The notes under the pieces: model-generated
Seen by the model: only the letters and a program-made list of their open reading frames with translations
The model's database searches: none
Told to the model about the DNA's origin: nothing
Assembly: GCA_016707605.1 (NCBI GenBank)
Contig: JADJHJ010000001.1
Span: 744,001 to 808,000, forward strand
Direction: 5' to 3'
From: Candidatus Promineofilum glycogenicum
GTDB lineage: Bacteria; Chloroflexota; Anaerolineae; Promineifilales; Promineifilaceae
DNA length: 64,000 bases
Part shown: positions 35,839-43,431 of the stretch, in pieces
Layout of the letters: every line of letters begins with the position of its first letter
Numbering within the stretch: the first letter of the stretch is position 1
Position numbers and translations under genes: made by a program

Positions 35839-35880
35839 ATCCTCAGATGCGGGCGAAGCCACGGGAGCGCATCTGAGGAT
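35839..35880. repeat. Hairpin after the threonine-dehydrogenase-like gene
   Basis: ATCCTCAGATGCG and CGCATCTGAGGAT are perfect inverted arms with a 16-base loop. It may terminate the upstream gene. The rest of the 198-base gap to the CDF gene shows nothing further. Confidence 0.65.
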
Positions 35881-36012
35881 GGGAATTCCGCGAGTAGGCT
35901 GGCGCGCCTAATGGGTGGCCGAAGACGTGCAGAACTGGGCTGTTAGCGACGGCTAATGCCAATGTTGCCAATCTGATTAGACGACGGGCCGCCGGTTTGA
36001 GACAATGCGACC

Positions 36013-36921
36013 ATGCCACACCGCCAGGGAATTACTCGCTATGCCTGGCTGTCCGTCCTGACGGCCATCGTCATTATCCTGCTCAAGGTCGCGGCCTACC
36101 TACTGACCGGTTCTATCGGCTTTCTGTCGGACGCGCTGGAGTCGGGCGCCAACATCGTGGCCGCGATCATCACTCTGGCGGCGCTGATCGTCGCCGCGCG
36201 GCCGCCCGACCGCGAGCACACTTTTGGCCATAGCAAGGCCGAATACCTGTCGTCGGGGGCGGAGGGAACGCTCATCCTCGTCGCCGCCGTGGTCATCGCC
36301 GTGCAAGCCGTGCAGCGCTTGCTGGCCCCCCAGCCGTTAGAGCAGGTCGGGTTGGGCGTGGGCGTGTCGGCCGTGGCCGCGGCGATCAACTTCGGCGTAG
36401 CCCAGGTGCTCATGCGCGCCGGCAAGCGCCACCGTTCGGCGGCGCTGACGGCCGACGCCCACCACCTGCTGACCGACGTGTGGACTTCGCTGGGGGTCAT
36501 CGTCGCTGTGGTCCTGGTTGGGCTGACCGGCTGGCTGTGGCTCGACCCGGTTATCGGCTTTCTGGTCGCCCTCCAGATCATCCTGACCGGTCTCAAGCTC
36601 GTTCGTGGGTCGATCAACGGCCTGCTCGACGCCTCGCTGCCGGCTGAAGAGGTGGCGCGAGTTGTGGCCATTCTGGAGGGCTACGCATCGCGCGGCGTGG
36701 GCTACCACGCCTTGCGCACGCGACAGGCCGGGGCGCAGCGTTTCGTTTCCTTTCACCTGCTGGTTCCCGGTTCATGGAGCGTCCAGCAGGGGCATGAGCT
36801 GCTGGAGGAGATCGAGCGCGACATCCGCCGCCAACTGGAGCCGGTCAACGTCCTGGGCCACATCGAGCCGAGCGAGGACCCGGTTTCGCTGGAGGATGAT
36901 GCGTTGTTTCGGGCGGATTAG
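36013..36921 (+). CDS. Cation diffusion facilitator transporter
   Basis: Protein of 302 residues with six membrane segments. GSIGFLSDALESGANI and ADAHHLLTDVWTS carry the family's metal-binding Asp and His residues; HTFGHSKAEYLSSGAEG is the conserved loop between TM2 and TM3. A cytoplasmic C-terminal domain (~205-300) follows. It exports divalent metal (Zn, Mn, Fe or Co) in exchange for protons. Monocistronic. Confidence 0.92.
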   Translation: MPHRQGITRYAWLSVLTAIVIILLKVAAYLLTGSIGFLSDALESGANIVAAIITLAALIVAARPPDREHTFGHSKAEYLSSGAEGTLILVAAVVIAVQAVQRLLAPQPLEQVGLGVGVSAVAAAINFGVAQVLMRAGKRHRSAALTADAHHLLTDVWTSLGVIVAVVLVGLTGWLWLDPVIGFLVALQIILTGLKLVRGSINGLLDASLPAEEVARVVAILEGYASRGVGYHALRTRQAGAQRFVSFHLLVPGSWSVQQGHELLEEIERDIRRQLEPVNVLGHIEPSEDPVSLEDDALFRAD

Positions 36922-36956
36922 TGGTCAGTAGGCCAGTAAGGAGCGGCGAGCAACTT

Positions 36957-37007
36957 CTGACCCACTGACCTACTGACCCACTGACCCACTGACCTACTGA
37001 CCTACTG
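36957..37007. repeat. Six tandem 8-base units (CTGACCYA)
   Basis: CTGACCCA or CTGACCTA repeats six times between the convergent CDF and GH3-like genes. The repeat covers the stop codon and last two or three codons of the GH3-like gene (AVGQ end). A looser opposite-strand match, GTGGTCAGTAGGCCAGTAAGG, begins at 36921 and may pair with it. Confidence 0.8.
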
Positions 37008-39966
37008 CTGCCGGATTCATGGCGCGATAGAGAAGGAGACCCCCCGCGCCGCCCAGGACGACCAGCACCAGCCCGGCCGTGTTGCCCAGACCGCTCAGCA
37101 GTCCGGCGCCGGGCATTTCCAGAACGTAGTAGTTATAGAGCAACAGGCCGCCGACCAGACCCCACAGCAGGCGACGGACGCGCTGCGCCGGCGTCGGCTG
37201 GCCCAGGCGGTCGAGCATCACCGCCGCGAAGCCGACTGCCAGCAGCCCGGCCAACACGCCCAGTAGCGAACGAATCTCTGACAGGCCAATGAGCCAGCCC
37301 GGTTCCTCGGGCGTGCTGGGCGGAGGCGGAGTGACCGCGGTGGGGGGCGGTTCGGGCGTGGCCGTGGGTTCGGGCGTGGGGGTCAGCGTCGGCGCGACAG
37401 TCGCCGTTTCGGTCGGCGCGGCGGTAGGGATGATAATCGCCAGTTGGGCGTCCTCTTCGATGACGATGTCAACTTCCTGCGACACCGTCGCCTCGCCCGA
37501 CTCGGCTGTAATGCGAAACTGCCCCGGCCCCATGCTGGCGTCGAGTACGTAGTCCAATTGGGCAATGCCGCCCGTCGTCGGCCGGTCGCCCAGGATGGTC
37601 ACTGTGCCCTGGACGCGATTGCGCAGGATGAAGCGCACCAGAGTGCCATCAGGCACGGCGCGGCCATTGCGATCCACGATGATGCCCGTTTGCAAACGCA
37701 GCGTGTCGCCGATGGCTGAGGCCAGCGGCTCCTGGCTCGAGGGAGCCTCTATCTCTTCACCGATGACCAGGAAAAGCTCGATGATCTGGTCCGGTGTGGG
37801 CTGCGTCTGGGTGAACAGGTCGAACTGGATGCCCTCGATGCTGACCGGCGGCGCGCCCAGCAGCGGCGACTCTAGGAAGAGCGCGCGCGCCGCAGCATCG
37901 ACGAACGCCCCGTCCGGCTGTAGATGCCATAGTAGGCGCTCAGCTTGCTGATCTCGGTGCTGTCTAGAAAGTAGGGCGCGTCGAAGGCCAGCACCACCAC
38001 TTCGCTCTGGCTGGCCAGGTCGGGCCGCTGGGCCAGAAAGCGGCTGAGGGCCTGGGAGTCGGCGCCGCCGGCCGTTCTGCCCGGCGTTGAGCAGGGCGAA
38101 GACTAGCCAGTCAGCCTCGCGCAGCGCCTCCTGCACGCGGTAGTCGGCCGGTAGCGTGGCCGTCGGCGCGGGCGTGCCGGCCGCCTCGGCCGTGGTCGCC
38201 GGCGCGCTCAGCGTCGGGCTGACGGGCGTCGTCGGCAGGGGGATCGGCTCGGCCCCGGCGTCCAGATACTCGTTCAGGTCGGCGAAGGAGAAGCTGCTGA
38301 TGTTGTCGGGCTGTACCTGGCCGCTGCCGGTCGGACCGTAGAGGGCCAGAATGCGCTCCTGGAGGGCCGTGGGCGAGAGCAGCGGCTGCGCTTCGCAAGT
38401 TGAGCAGGGTTCCACCGTCTGCACGTCGGTGAAGATCACTAGTTGGTCGCCGAGCGTCGGCGGGTTGGGCTGGCGGGCGCCGAGTTCGTCGGACGTGGGA
38501 GCCAGCAGAGTGATGGCCGCCTCGGCGATGTCGAAGAAGGCGGCGTCGCCCGGGTGCTGGAAGGGGAGTGTGTCGGTTGTTTCGCCGATAACGTTGGCCA
38601 GCGCGAAGTCGCCGCCATAGAGCCGCAGCTTCAATTGCAGGATGCGCCCTACCGCCTCATCCACACGCTGGCGGAAGGTGGGGTCGGTTTCGTACCGCTC
38701 GCGGAACCAGGTGATCGTGTCTTTGACGTTGGCCAGTTGGGCCGCCTCATCGGCCGCGCCCAGGGCGAAATCGGCCACGAACAGCAGATCGTTGCCGGCC
38801 AGCAGAGCGTCCTTGGCCACCTGGCGGTGAGGGAATTCGCGCTCGGTGTCGTCATAGAAGCGCTGCACGCTGCGCGCCCCCAGCCGGTCAGAGACGATGA
38901 CCCCGCCCCCCTGCCGCCACGGCGCGAACTCCGGCAGGGCCATGAGCGAGTTGAGCGCCTGCGGGTCGAGGCTGACCGGCGCGGTCGTGGCGCGGATGTT
39001 GCCCTGGAAGCCCTGATAGCGGATGTGGGTGGCCAGCAGCGCGTCGGAGGTCTCGGCTGCGCCCGGCGTCTGGCGCGTCACGGCAAAGAAGGGGGCCAAC
39101 TCGATCTGCTTGAGTTGTTCCAGCGACCGCCGCACGGTGGGCACTTCCACGTCGACCGACCGGTCGCTGCTGCCCTTGCCGGGAAAGCTGCGCGCGGCCA
39201 CAGCCAGCCGGCCGACGCTGCCGCTGTGGACACCGGTCACGTAGGCGATGCCCATCTGGCCCGTCCAGTACGGGTCGCCGCCGAAGACGCTCGTGCCCAG
39301 GTCGCCGGCGCTGAGCGGCGACGGGCGCTCCAGCACGTCGAGCGACGGGCCGAGCAGCAGGTTGATGCCCGTCGCCGTCAGCTCGCGGCCGACGATCTCG
39401 CCCACGCGCTGGGCGTAGGCCGGCTCCCACGTCGCGCCCAGGGCCATGTTGTTGGGCACGGCGGTGTAGCCGGCCAGCACGTTGTCCATCGGCAGGCTGT
39501 CGCCGGCGTGGCTGGTGGCCAGCAGCAGGGGCAGGGGCACGGCCGGGGGCTGTGGCTCGGCCGTTGGCGCGGCCACACCGTCCACTTCGGGGTTCGGCTC
39601 CTCGCTGAAGCCGAGTAGGGCCAGCCGTTGCAGATTGCCGGTCAACTCGCGCACCTGGATCGGCGTCTGGGCCGGCTCGCCATAGCCGGTCAGGTTGTCG
39701 TTTTCTGACAACAGGGCCACGCCGCCGACGTGATAGTTGAGGATAAGGTCACCGATGGCGCTATCGGCCGACGCGCGATCGCCCCGAAAGGTGACCAGGA
39801 ACAACTGGCCGATCCGTTCGGGGACGGTCATGGCCTGCAAGAGGGCCGCAGCCTGAGCTTGCAAGTCAGGTTCGTCTTGGCTGCGGGCCGTGGCCGGCGC
39901 CAGCAGGCATAGCCCACATAGTGCCAATACCAACACGACCGAGCGCAGCGCGCCGGGTGCTCTCAT
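36994..39966 (-). CDS. Exported GH3-like protein with C-terminal membrane segments; two compensating frameshifts
   Basis: About 990 residues from ATG 39966. A signal peptide (SVVLVLALCGLCLLAPATARS) precedes a GH3 N-terminal domain (ERIGQLFLVTFRGD ... VIVSDRLGARSV, where the Asp is in the nucleophile position). The NagZ-type KHFPGHG loop is ARSFPGKG, so its His residues are missing. A middle domain, a beta-rich domain, a Thr/Pro linker and about three membrane helices follow. Between ~38075 and ~37912 the frame runs wrong (GRRRRLPGPQPLSG); the adjacent frame encodes GGADSQALSRFLAQRP ... ISKLSAYYGIYSR. Two opposite indels thus leave the long frame open. Possibly a glycan-binding or glycosidase-like surface protein. 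Confidence 0.72.
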   Translation of the reverse strand: MRAPGALRSVVLVLALCGLCLLAPATARSQDEPDLQAQAAALLQAMTVPERIGQLFLVTFRGDRASADSAIGDLILNYHVGGVALLSENDNLTGYGEPAQTPIQVRELTGNLQRLALLGFSEEPNPEVDGVAAPTAEPQPPAVPLPLLLATSHAGDSLPMDNVLAGYTAVPNNMALGATWEPAYAQRVGEIVGRELTATGINLLLGPSLDVLERPSPLSAGDLGTSVFGGDPYWTGQMGIAYVTGVHSGSVGRLAVAARSFPGKGSSDRSVDVEVPTVRRSLEQLKQIELAPFFAVTRQTPGAAETSDALLATHIRYQGFQGNIRATTAPVSLDPQALNSLMALPEFAPWRQGGGVIVSDRLGARSVQRFYDDTEREFPHRQVAKDALLAGNDLLFVADFALGAADEAAQLANVKDTITWFRERYETDPTFRQRVDEAVGRILQLKLRLYGGDFALANVIGETTDTLPFQHPGDAAFFDIAEAAITLLAPTSDELGARQPNPPTLGDQLVIFTDVQTVEPCSTCEAQPLLSPTALQERILALYGPTGSGQVQPDNISSFSFADLNEYLDAGAEPIPLPTTPVSPTLSAPATTAEAAGTPAPTATLPADYRVQEALREADWLVFALLNAGQNGRRRRLPGPQPLSGPAARPGQPERSGGAGLRRALLSRQHRDQQAERLLWHLQPDGAFVDAAARALFLESPLLGAPPVSIEGIQFDLFTQTQPTPDQIIELFLVIGEEIEAPSSQEPLASAIGDTLRLQTGIIVDRNGRAVPDGTLVRFILRNRVQGTVTILGDRPTTGGIAQLDYVLDASMGPGQFRITAESGEATVSQEVDIVIEEDAQLAIIIPTAAPTETATVAPTLTPTPEPTATPEPPPTAVTPPPPSTPEEPGWLIGLSEIRSLLGVLAGLLAVGFAAVMLDRLGQPTPAQRVRRLLWGLVGGLLLYNYYVLEMPGAGLLSGLGNTAGLVLVVLGGAGGLLLYRAMNPAAVGQ

Positions 39967-40197
39967 GTGATGTTCGCTACTTGCGCTGGGGAAGAAGCTC
40001 CACCAACGCGCTAGGCCGGCGGCCGGGGACACGGGGCAAGCGGCGTTTTGCGCGGTCGTCCGGCAGCGCGGCGATGGCTGTGCGCATTAACTCTTGCTAA
40101 CAGCTATCACCGGGGATTATAGCGCCGATTGCCGCGCCGAACACCTGTGTTAAAATCGCTATCATCCGCGCCCCGCAAGTCGCGTAAGCAATCAACT

Positions 40198-41415
40198 ATG
40201 AGCGATCGTCTGCGCAACGGACTAACCGTCTTCATGCTGGTCATTCTGGCCGCCAGCGCCTTCGCGGCCGGCTATTTGACGCGCGAACTGACCAACGGTC
40301 GCGGCGCTTCCTCCCTGGCCCAGGCCGAACAGGATGACCTGGCCCTTTTCCAGGAGGCCTGGGCGTTGGTCGAGGGCAACTTCCTGGGCGCATTGCCCGA
40401 TTCGCGCCAGGTGACCTATGGCGCGATTCGCGGCTCGCTGGCTACGCTGGACGATCCCTACACCGTCTTCGTCGAGCCGGCGGCGCGCGAGGTGGAGCGC
40501 GAACGGCTGCAAGGCTCCTTCGGCGGCATCGGCGCTTACATCACCCGCTCGGAAGAGACGGGCGAAGTGCTGCTGGAGCCGATTCCTGGCAATCCGGCCG
40601 AGGCGGCCGGCATCCTGACCGGTGACGTGCTGCTGGCCGTGGATGGGCAAGACATCACGGCCGAGATGACCGTGCCGGAGATCGTCGAACTGGTCAAGGG
40701 CGAGAAGGGTACCAGCATCACACTGACCGTGCGCCACCCCGACGCGACAGAGACGGTGGACATCGACGTTGTTCGCGCCGACATCCTGCTCCCTTCCGTT
40801 GTCTTTCGCCTGTTGGAAGAAGACCCGACCATTGGCTACATCGCCTTGTCGCGGTTCAGCGGCGAGAGCAGCAATGAGGTCGGCGCGGCGCTGCAAGAGC
40901 TATTGGGCCAGGGGGCGACGCGCTTCGTCCTCGACCTGCGCCAGAACGGCGGCGGCCTGCGCGACGCGGCCGTGGACGTGGCCGACCACTTTCTCGACAG
41001 CGGCCCCGTTCTCTATCTGGACAGCCAGCAGGAAGGGGAGCGCGTCTTCAACGCCACCGACGAGACGCTGGCCCCCGATGAGCCGCTGGTGGTGCTCATC
41101 GACGGCGGCACGGCCAGCGCGTCGGAGATCGTCGCCGGGGCCTTGCGCGACCGCGAGCGGGCGACGCTCATCGGCAACGGCCCGACCTTTGGCAAGGGGT
41201 CGGTGCAACTGGTCTTCGACCTGAGCGACGGCTCGTCGGTTCATGTCACCTCGGCCCGCTGGCTGACGCCCAACCGGCAACAGCTTGACGGCCAAGGTAT
41301 CGCCCCCGACATCCTGGTCGAAGTGACCCAGGACGACATCGACAACGGCCGCGACCCCGTCCTGGAGCGCGCCGCCCAATACCTGCGCGAAGCGGCCCTG
41401 GCCCCTACGCCCTAA
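40198..41415 (+). CDS. S41 (C-terminal processing) peptidase
   Basis: About 405 residues from ATG 40198. A membrane anchor (residues ~8-26) leads to the N-terminal helical part, a PDZ domain (~90-180, GSFGGIGAYITRS ... GILTGDVLLAVDGQ) and the S41 catalytic domain. The nucleophile Ser is in GGTASASEIVAGAL and the general-base Lys in FGKGSVQL. It cleaves C-terminal tails outside the cytoplasmic membrane. A second S41 gene starts 12 bases downstream. Confidence 0.92.
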   Translation: MSDRLRNGLTVFMLVILAASAFAAGYLTRELTNGRGASSLAQAEQDDLALFQEAWALVEGNFLGALPDSRQVTYGAIRGSLATLDDPYTVFVEPAAREVERERLQGSFGGIGAYITRSEETGEVLLEPIPGNPAEAAGILTGDVLLAVDGQDITAEMTVPEIVELVKGEKGTSITLTVRHPDATETVDIDVVRADILLPSVVFRLLEEDPTIGYIALSRFSGESSNEVGAALQELLGQGATRFVLDLRQNGGGLRDAAVDVADHFLDSGPVLYLDSQQEGERVFNATDETLAPDEPLVVLIDGGTASASEIVAGALRDRERATLIGNGPTFGKGSVQLVFDLSDGSSVHVTSARWLTPNRQQLDGQGIAPDILVEVTQDDIDNGRDPVLERAAQYLREAALAPTP

Positions 41416-41426
41416 CCCGTACAACT

Positions 41427-42881
41427 ATGTCCACCAACTCCCCCAATCCCGAATCTGCCAACGCCGGGCGACGTTCGCCCGGTCTTTTGTCGATGGCTGT
41501 GGTCGGCCTGCTGTTTGGGCTGGCGATGGCTGTTGCCGGCTTTCTGATCGGCCGGGCCGTGGCCGGCGCGCCGCCGGGCGCGGAACCAGCGCTGGCCCAG
41601 GCGGCGACGGCGACCACGCTGCCGTCCACGGATGTGCCGTCTACGCCCTCGCCCGTGGCCACAGAGCCGCCCCCGGCGACGGCCACGGTCGCGCCCACCG
41701 ACACGCTGACGGCGACGCCCGCGCCGAGCGCGACGCCGACCGCCCTGCCGCCCACCGCGCCCCCACCGACGGCCGAAGTCATTATCGGCGGCGACTCGCC
41801 GCTATCTGAGGCCGACTTCGCCGCCTTCTACGAGGCCTGGGACATCGTCGCCGACCAGTACGACGGCGCGCTGCCGCCGACCGACGAGCTGATGGAGTCG
41901 GCCATCGCCGGGTCGCTGGAGGCGCTGGGCGACGACTACACACGCTACGTTTCGCCCGAAGTGGCCGAACGCACGCGCCAGGACATGGGCGGCGCGGTCG
42001 AAGGCATCGGGGCGATGGTGCAGGAGAATGACGAGGGGTTGTTCGAGATCGTGCGCCCCATTGACGGCCAGCCGGCCGACCTGGCTGGGCTGCAAGCCGG
42101 CGACGTGATCGTTGAGGTCGACGGCCAGTCGGTGCTGGAGATCGACTTTGACGAAGTCATCCTCATGGTGCGCGGCCCGGCGGGCACGACGGTGAACCTG
42201 AAGGTCATGCGCGAAGGGGCAGAGGAGCCGCTGGAGTTCAGCATCGTCCGCGCCCGCTTTGAGGTGGCTGTGGTCGAGTATGAGATGCTGCCCGCGGAGA
42301 TGACCGGCGGCGCGGCCATCGGCTACATTCGGTTGACCGAGTTTGGGGCCACGGCCGAGGAGAAGCTGCTGGAAGCGCTGGCGGCGATTTTGGCCCAGCA
42401 GCCGGCCGGCCTGGTGTTCGACCTGCGCGACAACCCCGGCGGCTACCTCGACCAGTCGGTGGCCGTGGCCGACGCCTTCTTGCCGGCCGGCGTGGCCCTG
42501 TTCGAGCGCAACATCCGCGGCCTGGATCAGACGTTCACCACCGACGACGGCGACGCGGCCGAAGAGATTCCACTGGTGGTGCTGGTCAACGCCGGCAGCG
42601 CCAGCGCTTCGGAGATCGTCGCCGGGGCCATTCAGGATCGTGACCGGGCGGTGCTGGTGGGCGAGACGACGTTCGGCAAAGGCTCGGTGCAGCAGATCCA
42701 CACCCTGGCCGACGGCGGCGAGTTGCGCGTCACCGTCGCCCGCTGGTACACGCCCGACAACCACACCATCCAGGACGAGGGCATCACCCCCGACATCGAA
42801 GTCGAGACGCCCGAAGATCTGGGCGGGCCGGAGGATAGCCAACTCGTGCGGGCTATTGACTACATTCTGAATGGGCAGTAG
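41427..42881 (+). CDS. S41 (C-terminal processing) peptidase, second copy
   Basis: Protein of 484 residues: membrane anchor (~18-42, LLSMAVVGLLFGLAMAVAGFL), a ~60-residue Thr/Pro/Ala linker, PDZ domain (EGIGAMVQENDEGLFEIVRP ... LQAGDVIVEVDGQ) and catalytic domain with Ser in AGSASASEIVAGA and Lys in FGKGSVQQI. Both catalytic residues are present. The linker distinguishes it from the preceding paralogue. The tandem pair plus downstream smpB probably form one transcription unit. Confidence 0.93.
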   Translation: MSTNSPNPESANAGRRSPGLLSMAVVGLLFGLAMAVAGFLIGRAVAGAPPGAEPALAQAATATTLPSTDVPSTPSPVATEPPPATATVAPTDTLTATPAPSATPTALPPTAPPPTAEVIIGGDSPLSEADFAAFYEAWDIVADQYDGALPPTDELMESAIAGSLEALGDDYTRYVSPEVAERTRQDMGGAVEGIGAMVQENDEGLFEIVRPIDGQPADLAGLQAGDVIVEVDGQSVLEIDFDEVILMVRGPAGTTVNLKVMREGAEEPLEFSIVRARFEVAVVEYEMLPAEMTGGAAIGYIRLTEFGATAEEKLLEALAAILAQQPAGLVFDLRDNPGGYLDQSVAVADAFLPAGVALFERNIRGLDQTFTTDDGDAAEEIPLVVLVNAGSASASEIVAGAIQDRDRAVLVGETTFGKGSVQQIHTLADGGELRVTVARWYTPDNHTIQDEGITPDIEVETPEDLGGPEDSQLVRAIDYILNGQ

Positions 42882-42906
42882 GGGCGGGTCTGAGACCCGC
42901 CCCTAC
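42878..42906 (+). terminator. Hairpin between S41 peptidase and smpB (family F repeat)
   Basis: GTAGGGGCGGGTCTGAGACCCGCCCCTAC is a perfect palindrome starting at the peptidase stop codon, without a T run. A near copy lies after tRNA-His. It could attenuate transcription into smpB. Confidence 0.6.
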
Positions 42907-42922
42907 AACACGGCAATGTGCC

Positions 42923-43390
42923 ATGAAAACGAACGAGAACGTCAAAGTTATCTTCAACAACAAGCGGGCCAACTTCGACTTCGAGCTGCTGGAGCGGTTC
43001 GAGGCCGGGCTGGCGCTGACGGGCACGGAGATCAAGTCCATCCGCGCCCACCACATCAGTCTGCAACGCAGCTTCGTGCAGGCCAGGGGGGATGAGTTGT
43101 GGCTGATGGAGGCCAACATTTCGCCCTATGAGCACGGCAACCGCGACAACCACGAGCCGACCCGGCCGCGCAAGCTGCTGCTGCACCGGCGCGAGATCAA
43201 CCGCATCCTGACCAACCTGGCCCAGAAGGGGCTGACCGTCGTGCCGACGCGGCTCTACCTGAAGGGCGGGCGGGCCAAGGTCGAGGTGGCGCTGGCGCGG
43301 GGCAAGCGCAAGTTCGACAAGCGGGCCGACATCGCCCGCAAGGACGCCGACCGCCAGATGGAGCGGGCCTTGCGAGAGAAGTATCGATAA
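42923..43390 (+). CDS. smpB: SsrA-binding protein SmpB
   Basis: Protein of 155 residues, full length. NKRANFDFELLERFEAGLALTGTEIKSIRA, then EANISPYEHGNRDNHEPTRPRKLLLH and the basic C-terminal tail KFDKRADIARKDADRQMERAL are all standard. SmpB brings tmRNA to stalled ribosomes in trans-translation. The tmRNA gene itself is not in the window. It follows the S41 peptidases on the same strand. Confidence 0.97.
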   Translation: MKTNENVKVIFNNKRANFDFELLERFEAGLALTGTEIKSIRAHHISLQRSFVQARGDELWLMEANISPYEHGNRDNHEPTRPRKLLLHRREINRILTNLAQKGLTVVPTRLYLKGGRAKVEVALARGKRKFDKRADIARKDADRQMERALREKYR

Positions 43391-43392
43391 AG

Positions 43393-43429
43393 GTGTGACA
43401 ACCGGCGGGCCGCCCGCCGGTTGTCACAC
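43393..43429. terminator. Bidirectional hairpin between smpB and the CAO-like gene
   Basis: GTGTGACAACCGGCGGGC and its exact complement form a 17-18 bp perfect stem with a tiny loop in the 41-base gap between two convergent genes, a position where one structure could end both transcripts. No T run on either side. Confidence 0.65.
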
Positions 43430-43431
43430 GC

